The notes under the pieces were generated by a model, which was not told the origin of the DNA, did not search any database, and was given only the letters and a program-made list of their open reading frames with translations. 64,000 nt of DNA from Neocallimastix lanati (nom. inval.) (Eukaryota; Neocallimastigomycota; Neocallimastigomycetes; Neocallimastigales; Neocallimastigaceae), in the NCBI GenBank assembly GCA_016946835.1, contig JACVTC010000015.1, positions 675,001-739,000 on the forward strand, read 5' to 3'. Shown one piece after another: positions 29,721 to 42,634 of the stretch. Both the position numbers and the translations under genes were made by a program. The stretch's first letter is position 1; every line of letters starts with the position of its first letter.

Positions 29721-30250
29721 AATGGTGATCATTATTACTACTACTACACATAGGATACATCACACCGAAATTATTTTTTTTTTTAAAGTTTGAACCTATT
29801 TTTATTATTATTTTTTTTTTTTTTTAAAGTTTGAACCTATTTTTATTATTATTTTTTTTTTTTTACATTAAATTTTCTATGATTAAATCAATTTTTTCTT
29901 TTTTTTTTTATTATTTTTATTATTTTTATTATTTTTATTATTTTTATTTTATTTAATCTTTTACATCCATTTTATTTTTATCTTTAAATTATATAATATA
30001 TATATTTTAAAAAAAATGTAATACATATAAATTAAATCATCTATTTAATGAAAGCATTGGAAGTTTATTCTCTTCCTGGTCTAAAAAAAAATAAATAAAT
30101 AAATAAAATATATATTAGATATAATATTATTATTATATAAATTGTATCAGATTCCTTAACAGATGAAGAGTCTCATTGTTTAGAGACCTGAATTATATTA
30201 AAATTTTAATTATATTACTATATTCTTATTTTTAAATTATTTTAAAAAAA
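29721..30250. other. AT-rich spacer before the Copia relic
   Basis: Contains a short tandem duplication (a unit of about 48 bp containing AAAGTTTGAACCTA, 29785-29866) and a TTATT array (about 29910-29945). A possible 5' LTR or leader of the Copia relic could lie here, but I could not match it to a 3' copy. Confidence 0.5.
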
Positions 30251-30490
30251 ATGGGTAAAAGAAACGGTAATAATAATAAAAAAAAAAAAAACATTAATTG
30301 ACGAAAGTTCTAGTTTATCAACTCCAACAGAGATTAAGGACAATGAATCTATTTCTTTCAATGACTATGAAAATCTTGAATATTCTGATGATTCTGATAA
30401 TCTCAAAATAATAATCAAAATAAAAATAATAAAAAGAATTATTATTATTAATTAAAAATTAAAATATTTCAGTTAACGTCATTAAAATCT

Positions 30491-30547
<57 letters not shown>

Positions 30548-31411
30548 ATATACAAAAGATTTTAACCTTTCAAAGGAAAAACTTTTTACAATGGTTAAGA
30601 ACCTCTCTAGCAATATTTAATTTTTACAAATGATTTTGATATGTACATTGACAAAAGATTAAATTTACAAGACAAGAATATGAACAAAGATCAGATTAAG
30701 TCTGCAGTTTAAATCCATTATAATAAAAAGAGTCTTGATGAATCCACTCAAGAATATTTTATGTGGATGTAATTACCGATTTTTTCAAAGGATACAGAGA
30801 TTAAAAGGTCGCCTCTAACCAATCAGGTCAAGGTCCTTTTTTTTTTTTTTTTTTTTTTATAAACATCTTAGAACATAAAATTATAAAATTTAAATTAGTA
30901 ACTAATGATTATATTTCAATATATCAATGAATTAAATAATTTATAATTTATTTGATCAACATTGAAATGGAATGCTAAAAAAAAAAAAAAAAAGCTAAAT
31001 AGACTTACCTCTAGATGAAGAAACTAAAAATTTTGTACTCTTTATTAGAGTTAGATAATATTGGAATAAACTCTCCTCCTTACTTATAATTATAAAAAAC
31101 AAATTTTTTTTGATAATCAAATATACGAATTATACAGAAGGCATAACTCGTTTTTGAGAAAGCCAATATTTTGAAATCTACTAATAGAATAAATATTAGT
31201 TACTAATATTAACAATATCAATGAAAATAAAATAAGTTTTTAATAAAAATAAAAAAAAATCTAATATATTTCAAAATAATAAAAATTATAATGATTATTA
31301 TTATTTACAACAATTAAAACTAAACTACTGATTATTGTAAATATAATTCTTTAAACTAAAGAAAACACTAAATCTAATAATTATAAAAAAAATAACTATA
31401 AGAGTTATAAC

Positions 31412-31503
<92 letters not shown>
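31412..31503. repeat. (AAT)n microsatellite, about 30 units
   Basis: Pure AAT array within the Copia relic, in the gag-integrase interval. Confidence 0.95.
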
Positions 31504-31505
<2 letters not shown>

Positions 31506-32253
31506 TTAAAAATAATAAAAAAAATTTATAAAAATAGTTTTTCATTCTGGTAATAATAATGAAAGAAAATACTGATGATTATGAAGATTTTAATATTTAT
31601 AATGATGAAGTAAAATTATGATGATAATGAAGAAGAATCCTATATTAAATTCATTGATAATATTTCAGTTATTGATAACTACAATGATATCAATAGATAA
31701 AGATAAAGAAACTTATTACAAATATCTTTGCAGATGATGAAAAATTTTATTTTCATTTGACACAACACCAATATATATAATTAATTCAAAAAAAAAGGCA
31801 CGTTTTTAATATTGCTATAGCATTATGGCATGCTCAACTAGGCCACTATAATAACAAGAATATCAAAAAAAAAATTTTTTTTTTTTATTATAAAACATAT
31901 AAAGAACCACAGCAGCACAAAAAAAAATTGCCATCAATGCAAAAATCAGAAAGTTAAAAAAAAAAAAAAAAAACATTTTATCATTCCAAACAAAACCGCT
32001 AATAAACTGTTGGTATTAATCCATATGTTAGAATTAATCCATACAGATATAGTAGATAAATTAAAAAATTCTTATAATAACTTCAATTATTATATCACAC
32101 TCCTAGTATTTTTTCTTTGGTTCTCTTATATTCGCGTCTGATTCTCTTGGTTATAAAATTTTTTAGAATTTGTCTACCAACCCAACTCCGTTATTTCTCT
32201 GCCAGTGATCTTTTCTTATATTGAGGATCTGACAGGTACTATTTATACTTTTT

Positions 32254-32299
<46 letters not shown>

Positions 32300-32316
32300 C
32301 TTTTATAATAAATATA

Positions 32317-32733
32317 TTGACTCTATTATTTAATTTCAAGGATTTATTAACTGAGGGGGAACATAACTGTAACTTTAATTCACATTTAAAAAAAAATCCT
32401 TTCAATATTTATAATAATAGCATTAATGATAATAATATTTATATTGATAATATTTATAAAAATATTAATATTAACAATAGCAATAATTATAATAATAATA
32501 ATGTTTTAAAGGAAAACACTATTATTTCAAATAATAAAAGAACACTTGATATAGAAAGTGATTACACGAACGAATCTGACAACAAAACACAAGATAAACA
32601 TAAAAAACAAATTAATAAACAAAAAAAAAAGATCATTATAAATGACCAAGATGAAAATTTGATTGATTTAGAAAATGAATTACTACATATAAGAAGAAGA
32701 AAAAAAAAAAAAAAAAAAAAAAAGAAAAATTAA
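32317..32733 (+). pseudogene. Open Asn/Lys-rich segment of the Copia relic
   Basis: An open frame of 138 codons lies where Copia elements carry the variable linker between integrase and RT. Its content (DLLTEGEHN, then Asn-rich and charged stretches ending in a poly-Lys run) has no domain. I treat it as part of the decayed polyprotein rather than a separate gene. Confidence 0.5.
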
Positions 32734-33765
32734 CATACAACAACAAAAGACATAAAATATAAAATAATATTAATACCAAATACTCCAAGTATATATGATC
32801 AAACTATTAACTCAGTTGATGCTGATGCTGAAGAATGGAAAATTTGCTATTAAATATGAATTATCAAATAGGTATAACAACAGAGTAATAGAAATTGTAG
32901 AAAAAAAATTCCTAAAGGTATTTTACGCCATTAATACAAAGTGGGTATTTTACAAGAAAAGAAAATAATAAAAAAAAGGAAAGATTAGTAGCCCTCGGTT
33001 TTTCAATAAATAACAAAGGACAAGATTTTATTAATACATATACTCTCCCAACAATTCACGAAGACAGTCTTAAATTAACAGTAGCTATAGTATCAATCAA
33101 TAATTGGGACATTAAAAAATTAGATATAAAAGCAGCATATCTAAATACAGATTTAGAAGAAAAAAAATATATATATATATACAAAGATTCCTTTAGATGA
33201 TAAAAAATTTAAGATATGAATATAAGTATTGACTACCGAAAAAAAAGGCTTTATATGGTATGAAGCAAGCCGGAAGAATGTAGTATAGAGAGATTTTTCA
33301 ATTCTTAATAAGTAATAGGTTTTTTAAAATATATATATATATAACTGATATATATCTTTTTGGCAAATATGATAGAAATATAATAAAACTAATATGTTTA
33401 TTAACATCATATTGTAATTGCAAGTATAGAAAAAGAAATTAATTATGTAATTAAAAAAGTTAAAAAAAATATTAAGGGAAGTGAATTATAAATCTTTACT
33501 ACTAGGTGCATTATTGTACAATGGTGGTGGTCTAAGTCAAGACCAGAATCTATCCATAGCTTAAGCTGTAAAATAAATTAAGCTTTTCAAAAAAAAAAAA
33601 AAAAAATGAAAATCCAACAGAAACTGATTATAAATCATTAATACAAAATTTTTTTTTTTTTTTTTTTTTTTTTTACAATATTTAAAAAAGGAACAAAAAA
33701 AAATCTATATATTACAATAGAAATAGTTAACTTTATTAGATATTCAAATTTAGACTTTGCAAGTA

Positions 33766-33808
<43 letters not shown>

Positions 33809-34423
33809 GAAAAGATCAACAAATGGAAATATATATATATATATATTTAATAAGGAAACAATCCCAATTACCTTGGAAGTCCCAATTTTGCAAAAAAAAA
33901 AAAAAAAAAAAAAATGTCATATCACTTTATCTACTGCAGAAACAGAATTTGTTAGTTTTAATAGAATGTGCTAAAACAAGGTATATGAGTTAAAATTTTA
34001 TTTAAGGAAATGTATAATAAAGAATATAAATGTAAAAAAAAAAAAAAATTATGGTTCGATAAATAAAGTCTGTATTTCAATTACTTTAGATACTAATTCT
34101 AAAGTAAGATATAACCATAGAGATTCAAGATATAAATATATTAAAGAAGAAATCATAAATAGTAATATTAATATTAAACTTAAAAAAAATATAAATAATT
34201 TTAGAAAAGGTTTTACTTATTTTTTATAATACCTTTTTTTTTATTTTTTATTTTTTTTTTTTTTTTTTTTTTTTTTGATACTTATTGTGTAATACTTTTT
34301 TTTGATACTTTTTTTGTTATATTTTTTTAGTAATACTTTTTTGTAATAATTCATTTTTTCTTAATACATTCTAATATATTTCATAAATACTATAAAATTA
34401 TATTTCATTAATTATTTTAAAAA

Positions 34424-36171
<1,748 letters not shown>

Positions 36172-36172
36172 T

Positions 36173-36379
36173 TAAATATTTGATAAAATACATGTAATAA
36201 AATAATAAAAAAAAAAAAAAAAGATAAAAAAATAAACAAAAAATAAAACACAAAATAAAAATAAAATAATGGTATAATATATTCTAGTTTCATTTAATTA
36301 ATATTTGTAAGAATTCACAAGGGCATTATTATACTGAAGTATAATAATTAACTTTGACTTCGCAATGTTAATCATAATT
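36173..36379. other. Short AT-rich spacer
   Basis: A-rich sequence, probably including the 3' UTR/tail side of the minus-strand LINE fragment that follows. No gene. Confidence 0.5.
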
Positions 36380-37050
36380 TTAAGATACAAAATTATGATC
36401 TTCATTGGTTGCGCTAGCCCTGCTGGCCTGTCTTACTGTTTCTTCAGCATTGACGCTCTTGGTAGTAGTAGTACGATTCGATTTGAACCTATTGAACAAA
36501 GACCATTGCTGGCCAATAGCAATAGGAATAATCGATTGGAGAAGTGCCGCAGTAACCACTAAGAACGGAGTATCAGAATAAGCACCTGATTTCATCTGGC
36601 ACTTAAATAGATCCTTCCATTCCCTTGTACTGTTATTAATACTTCGACCTCCAAGAAGGAAATTAAACACTTTTTCACACACACTAGAATCAATATACAC
36701 ATTATTTTCAATACTATTACTAACATTACTAAAAATACTATTACTAATATTATTATTACTATTATAACTATTACTATTATTACTATTACTATTATTATTA
36801 TTACTATTAATAATATCATTTGTTAGATTGCCACGGTAAAAAGCATTATATAAAAATAAAATTTTATCATTAACTTTACTACGAGTATGATTGAAAAAGG
36901 GACAATCAATTAACCAATGACTTATCCATTGTTTATTACTTTTACAACAGGGACAAAAATTAGGACACATTTGGTCCACTATTTTTGCAGCTTTAGCAAT
37001 TCTAGCATCTAATCTATATCCGCTTCGTGCTCTCAATAGCCAATAATAAA
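36380..37050 (-). pseudogene. 5'-truncated LINE fragment, C-terminal domain with frame still open
   Basis: An open minus-strand frame of 218 codons from 37036, extendable upstream to about 37047 (YWLLRARSGYRLD). It aligns with the C-terminal part of the LINE at 46.8-48.3 kb: the CPCC...SHWLIDCPFF zinc-finger-like motif, FLLGGRSINNS, and TKSVNAEETVRQ. It differs in an Asn/Ser-rich linker, so it belongs to another subfamily. The abrupt 5' end inside the polyprotein is typical of target-primed reverse transcription products. No RT or endonuclease is present. Confidence 0.8.
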
Positions 37051-37261
37051 TGGTAATAATATTATTAATATTATTAATATTAATAATAATATTAAAATTT
37101 AATAATAAATTTTAATTATATACTTTAATTTTATTTATAATTACTTAGAGTATTTTAATCCACATTAAAAATTACCAATATTTTTAATTCTATTTTTTTA
37201 TCTTTAATATATTTCAATATCATTCTTTTTAAAATTTTTTTTAATTCATTCAAATATATAA
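37051..37261. other. AT-rich spacer between LINE fragment and palindromic unit A
   Basis: Only A/T-rich sequence with AATATT repeats; nothing else seen. Confidence 0.5.
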
Positions 37262-37832
37262 AATCGATATTTCTTTTTAAATTATTTTATAGTAATGAAT
37301 GAAAAGAAGTATATTATCATATAGTAGTATTATAATATAAAAATTAATTATTCTTTAATAAATTATCATAAAATATTAAAAGAAGCTGAAAATTTATTCA
37401 AAACAATATAAAACATCATGTTAAAAAGAAATATTTTTTTTTTATTTTTTTTTTTTTTTTCAATACATTAAAGAAGATAAATATAAATATAAATATGAAA
37501 ATAAATTAAAAAGAATGTGTAATATTATATTATAATAATATTATTTTTTTGTTTGACTAAGAATATAATATAATTTTATTTATAGTTTAAATATTTTACA
37601 CATATAAAATTGATATTTATTTTAAATTGATAGTATAATAGATTACATTTTAATATATAAAGAAAATAAAATATGAGATATAAAAGAATATATACTAATA
37701 TATTATAGTAAAGCGATTTAATTATTTTTTTTCAACTATAATATTATTAATAATGCTAAATACATATATTTTTTTTAAAATATTTTTATGTTCTTGTAGT
37801 TATTATAGTTTTCAAAAAAAAATAAAAAAGGG

Positions 37833-37870
<38 letters not shown>

Positions 37871-38025
37871 ATAATATTTTTCTTGTTTTTAATTTTGTTT
37901 TTTATAGATTAGTATATATATAAATATATATATATATATATTCTTAAAGTAGTAATAGTATATATATATATTTATATTTATATATTTTAATTTTTTTTTT
38001 GTTTTTTTAAATTAAAATTTATATT

Positions 38026-40731
38026 TTATTCTTCTCTATCCAATAAAGTAATAATTCCTTCAATGGCATCTACTTCAATTTCTTCACCATCTTTAATAAT
38101 ATTGGTGATATTTTCAATTCCAACAACACAAGGCTTATTAAATTCTCTACTTACTAAGGCTCCATGTTGAAGCATTCCTCCAACTTCTAAGATAATACCT
38201 CCACAATTAATAATTAATGGAGTCCAACCTGGATCTGTAGCTTTAGTAACTAAAATTTCTCCTGGATTAAATACTTTTTCATTTACTGTTTTTAAAACTT
38301 TTGCTTTTCCTCTTACCTTTCCATAACTAACAGAGTCTCCAATTAATTGATTCTTTTTTGAAGCTTCTTTTCTTTCGTGAGAAAAGATTCTTCCTCTAGA
38401 ATCAAACATGATAGGTTGTCTTTTCCATGTGGTAACAATTTCTCTACATTTATTATCTTCTTGAATTTTATTTCCTACCTTTTCTTTTGTTATGACATCT
38501 ACATTTTCTAAAATATGATCTAACGATTTAATTTTTAATTTAAAGATATCATCGATATCATCAATCAAATTTCTTTGCAATAAAACTTCAGCCCTCTTCA
38601 ATATTAATTTTCTTACGCTTCCTATTACAAAGACAATATAATATTTATGAGACTCCCTATATTGGAAAAAGTTTACGGTAAAGAAATAAGCCTTTTCAAA
38701 TTCAGAAGCAAAACCTTTTTTACTAGCGAATTTATAAAGTTTTCTAAAGATTTCAGGTCTGTTGGTATTTGTATCATCAAAATCTTTTTGAGGATTATTA
38801 CTCTCATCATATTCTAAAAGTGCAGAAAAGACTTGATTAATGATTGTTTTTGGATTTTCAGAATATCTTTTGTTAACAATATCTATTTCACCTTCTCCTC
38901 TGAAACCATATTTTTTCATAAAAGTTTCAAATTCATTATAAAATTCTTTTGGGAACTTTTTATCTAAAAAGTCCTGATAAAATTCATCTTGTGTCTTGTT
39001 CTTATATTGATTCTTATCTAAATAGGTAGATAATTTGTACGTATCCAATCCCATTAAAATGGTAACAAATGGGAAACATTTAATTAAATTATTAAAATCT
39101 TGTCTTAATTCATTATTATCTTTTAAGTATGGCTCAAATAAGTTTTTGAGCTTCATATATCCAAAAAATATTCCATATGCTAATACTGGAATAGCATAAC
39201 TTCTGAAATATGTAACAAGATTATTAAAAAGATGCTCGAATATAGTAAATATCGGAACATTACTATCAATATTCTTTTGAATATATTCTTCACTTTCGGT
39301 AATAAATCGACTCATTTGATTTTCAAAATTTGATTTTGATGATTTAGCAAAATATTTTGCAAAAATAATTCGTATTATTGGAACTTTTCGAATGATATAT
39401 AATTTATTTATTTTTAATGCTTTACATTCTGTCTTATTTTTATATTCATTACCGTGATTAAGTAGTGTCTCATTAATTAAACTATTTATGTTTGAGGTAT
39501 AATTTGTAATTGTTTCAATTTCAAACTTTGTCATTACATTAGAAAGATTTAATAATAGTTTTCCTCCAATGCCATCAAATGCACTCTCCTTCAAATTATC
39601 AATATTTTCAATACCCGGAATTAGTTTTGCTAATGTATGAATAACTAATTTAAACACATCTGATCCAAATGTAGTCATTGGTTCTTCAAATCCTTGAACA
39701 CCTACCGTTACATCGAAATAAAGTTGACGTTGTTCATTTGGTTTAGTTAAGAATTCTTCTGGTAATTTATTGTAAGTTGTAATAGGTCTTGCTTGAAGAA
39801 TATATAAAATATCATTTTCAATACCAAATTCAATATCAATAGGTACATTATAACTATTTTCAATGACAATAATTTTGTCAACAATTTGAATTATTTGTTC
39901 TTTCGATAAAGATGACTTTTTCTGATTTTCCGAATTTTGTTCCAGAATTGATGTACCATTATCTTCATTCAATTTTACAATTTTGTCTTTACTTCCTAAC
40001 TTTTCAGTAATGACTTTTTTAGAAATTTTATTAACTATATATTCATCTGGTGTAATGATACCTCCAACAACACTTTCTCCTAATCCAAAATTAGAAGTGA
40101 TTACAGCTTCATCATAATCATTATTTAATGGATTAATAGAAAATCCTACACCTGAAACATCACAATTAACTTGTTTCATAATAACGATAGCAATTTTTAT
40201 ATCAGAAGCGGTAAATCCTTTTTCTAATTTATATTTGAATACTCTATAATCAATACAAGATATAAATGATTTTAAAATGAATTCTTCTAGCAAATCAAAC
40301 TGAGTTCCCAAATACGTTTCATAATTTCCTGCGAAAGATGCCCCAGCTAAGTCTTCCTCTGGTGATGATGAACGAACAGCATATAATATTTTATTATAAT
40401 CATCTGGAAACAACTTTTTAAGATTATCTTCGATATCTTGTTTATCAGACGAACTTAAAACTAAGTTATTTAAACTCCAATCCTTGATTTTATTTAATAT
40501 GATTTGGCATTCATTATTATTTTGGCTCAATTGAAGAATAAATTCTTTATACAAGTCAGAATTTTTAATTTTCTTAATCCAGTCTTCAAAAAATCCTACA
40601 GTGAGTACAATTCCAGGAGGAACGTTTAAGTTTAAAGAACTTAATTTTATTAAAGAATATCCTTTTCCTCCGACTTGAGAAATGTCAGCTAATTCTTTTG
40701 AATTAAGAGAAATAATTTTTGTTTCACTCAT
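38026..40731 (-). CDS. PEP-utilising phosphotransferase, rifampicin phosphotransferase / PEP synthase-like (copy 1)
   Basis: 901 residues, intronless. An N-terminal ATP-grasp (PPDK_N) domain spans about 1-320: VGGKGYS with Lys23, YAVRSSSPEEDLAGASFAG with Arg120, the GLGESVVGG loop at 216-224, PIDIEFG and LQARPIT at 313-318. A middle domain of about 330-800 follows. A C-terminal swivelling phosphohistidine domain ends it: GGIILEVGGMLQHGALVSRE, His856 being the expected phospho-carrier. Lengths and domain order match rifampicin phosphotransferases (about 870 residues) better than pyruvate phosphate dikinase, because the PEP-binding TIM barrel is absent. The chemistry would be ATP-dependent phosphoryl transfer via His to an unknown acceptor. 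It is divergent from copy 2 across a mirrored spacer. Distinctive residues: Asn539-type NNELR and KIQED. Bacterial-like and intronless, so probably horizontally acquired. Confidence 0.9.
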   Translation of the reverse strand: MSETKIISLNSKELADISQVGGKGYSLIKLSSLNLNVPPGIVLTVGFFEDWIKKIKNSDLYKEFILQLSQNNNECQIILNKIKDWSLNNLVLSSSDKQDIEDNLKKLFPDDYNKILYAVRSSSPEEDLAGASFAGNYETYLGTQFDLLEEFILKSFISCIDYRVFKYKLEKGFTASDIKIAIVIMKQVNCDVSGVGFSINPLNNDYDEAVITSNFGLGESVVGGIITPDEYIVNKISKKVITEKLGSKDKIVKLNEDNGTSILEQNSENQKKSSLSKEQIIQIVDKIIVIENSYNVPIDIEFGIENDILYILQARPITTYNKLPEEFLTKPNEQRQLYFDVTVGVQGFEEPMTTFGSDVFKLVIHTLAKLIPGIENIDNLKESAFDGIGGKLLLNLSNVMTKFEIETITNYTSNINSLINETLLNHGNEYKNKTECKALKINKLYIIRKVPIIRIIFAKYFAKSSKSNFENQMSRFITESEEYIQKNIDSNVPIFTIFEHLFNNLVTYFRSYAIPVLAYGIFFGYMKLKNLFEPYLKDNNELRQDFNNLIKCFPFVTILMGLDTYKLSTYLDKNQYKNKTQDEFYQDFLDKKFPKEFYNEFETFMKKYGFRGEGEIDIVNKRYSENPKTIINQVFSALLEYDESNNPQKDFDDTNTNRPEIFRKLYKFASKKGFASEFEKAYFFTVNFFQYRESHKYYIVFVIGSVRKLILKRAEVLLQRNLIDDIDDIFKLKIKSLDHILENVDVITKEKVGNKIQEDNKCREIVTTWKRQPIMFDSRGRIFSHERKEASKKNQLIGDSVSYGKVRGKAKVLKTVNEKVFNPGEILVTKATDPGWTPLIINCGGIILEVGGMLQHGALVSREFNKPCVVGIENITNIIKDGEEIEVDAIEGIITLLDREE

Positions 40732-42634
40732 TTTAATAAGAAATAAAAGGTTTATTATTTATTATAAGTAATTAATAATCAAATTTATTATTTTCTTTTA
40801 TTTTAAAGAAGAAATATATTTTTTTTTAAATTACTATACTTTTAATGTTATACTTTTTAATTTTATTTAATATTATTTTATTTTATTTTTTTTTATTTTA
40901 TTTTATTTTATTTTACTTTATTTATTTTATTTTGTTTTATTTTATTTTATTTTAATTTTTAATTTAATAAAATTTTGCAAAAAATTTTTCAGTTTTTATA
41001 TAAAAAATTTATATATATTAATTATAATATTAATTTTATTACATCCAAACTAAACTAAATTTCTTTCTCTTTTTCCTTCTCTTTTTTCCTACTATTTTTC
41101 CTACTATTTATTCCTACTATTTTTCCTATTCTTTTTTTTTTTTTCTATTGTTATATAAAACTCTATTTATTATGATTTTTTAATATGTAATATATTTATT
41201 AGAATTATTTAATTAAAAATATAAATTATAATATTGATATTTAATTAAAAATATAAATTATAGTATTGATATTTAATTAAAAATATAAATTATAATATTG
41301 ATATTTAATTAAAAATATAAATTATAATATTGATATTTAATTAAAAATATTAAGAATACTATATATTACAAAATTTATATAAAATTTCAATTATTATTAA
41401 AATTAAAGAAAAAAATTTTTTTCCTTCTTTTTTTCCTTCTATTTTTCTTCTATTGTCGAAAAAAAATATCGTATCATGGTATAATACTCGAATAAATTTT
41501 ATCATAATTTCTTTGTTGCTATTTAATTTTTTTTATCTAATTAAAGATTTAATTAATAAAAATTGATAAATTTTTAATTTCTGAAAAAAAAAAAAAAAAA
41601 AAAAGAAAGATATTTTATTATTAAATAGATAAATATTTTCATACTTTATGAAATTTACTTACTATATACATATGAAATTATATTTATAAAAGTAATTACT
41701 AAACATCCATATTAAATAAATGAATAATAAGTAATACTGTCATGAATTTATAAACTTTATAAAAAATTTTATTATATTAAGTTCTGACATCAAAAATTGA
41801 CATATGCATATATTTATAAAAAAAATAATAATAATAATAATAAAAATAAAAATAAACAAAGAAATAAAAAAATGATATAACTTATTATAATAGTATATCT
41901 TATTAATTAAATATTTAATTAGATAAAAAAAAATTAAATAGCAACAAAGAAATTATAATAAAATTTATTCGAGTATTATACCGTGATACGATATTTATTT
42001 TCGACAATAGAAGAAAAATAGAAGGAAAAAAAGAAGGAAAAATTTTTTTTTTCTTTAATTTTAATAATAATTGAAATTTTATATAAATTTTGTAAAATAT
42101 ATTATTCTTAATATTTTTAATTAAATATCAATACTTTAATTTATATTTTTAATTAAATAATTCTAATAAATATATTACATATTAAAAAATCATAATAAAT
42201 AGAGTTTTATATAACAATAGAAAAAAAAAAAAAGAATAGGAAAAATAGTAGGAATAAATAGTAGGAAAAATAGTAGGAAAAAAGAGAAGGAAAAAGAGAA
42301 AGAAATTTAGTTTAGTTTGGATGTAATAAAATTAATATTATAATTAATATATATAAATTTTTTATATAAAAACTGAAAAATTTTTTGCAAAATTTTATTA
42401 AATTAAAAATTAAAATAAAATAAAATAAAACAAAATAAAATAAATAAAGTAAAATAAAATAAAATAAAATAAAAAAAAATAAAATAAAATAATATTAAAT
42501 AAAATTAAAAAGTATAACATTAAAAGTATAGTAATTTAAAAAAAAAATATATTTCTTCTTTAAAATAAAAGAAAATAATAAATTTGATTATTAATTACTT
42601 ATAATAAATAATAAACCTTTTATTTCTTATTAAA
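40732..42634. promoter_or_regulatory. Mirrored spacer between divergent copies 1 and 2 (shared upstream region)
   Basis: The first about 830 bp and the last about 735 bp are reverse complements, so both genes have the same 5' flank: an ATG-proximal AATAAACCTTTTATTTCTTA block, an AAAAT-rich tract, a TTTAGTTTGGATGTAAT block and purine/pyrimidine-asymmetric GGAAAAATAGTA repeats. The central loop, about 41559-41899, is single-copy within the unit. Conservation of the whole flank in all four copies suggests it carries the promoters; no specific factor site is claimed. Confidence 0.6.
41204..41350. repeat. 32-bp tandem repeat, about 4.5 units, in the left arm of unit A
   Basis: The unit contains ATTTAATTAAAAATATAAAT followed by TATAATATTGAT. 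It occurs about four times here, about once in the matching right arm (42117-42165), and about twice in each arm of unit B. Confidence 0.85.

Larger units (their letters stand above)
30251..34230 (+). pseudogene. Ty1/Copia-type LTR retrotransposon relic (gag-integrase-RT-RNase H)
   Basis: Frameshifted plus-strand translation shows Copia order. Gag-like region: NFLQWLRTSLAI near 30570-30620. Integrase: LWHAQLGHYNNKNIK near 31825-31870 (zinc-binding H) and LIHTDIVDKL near 32035-32070. Reverse transcriptase: RLVALGFS..GQDFINTYTLP near 32975-33050, WDIKKLDIKAAYLNTDLEE near 33105-33165, then KALYGMKQAGR near 33245-33285. RNase H: PISWKSQ-like at 33860-33890, STAETEFVS at 33925-33965, and an NHRDSRYKYIKEEII tail near 34115-34160. 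Frameshifts, stops and long A/T runs inside codons inactivate it. LTRs were not identified. Confidence 0.85.

Noticed and set aside
29720-34420. Paired LTRs around the Copia relic
   Set aside because: I compared the flanks by eye and found only shared A/T-rich simple sequence, no convincing direct repeat.
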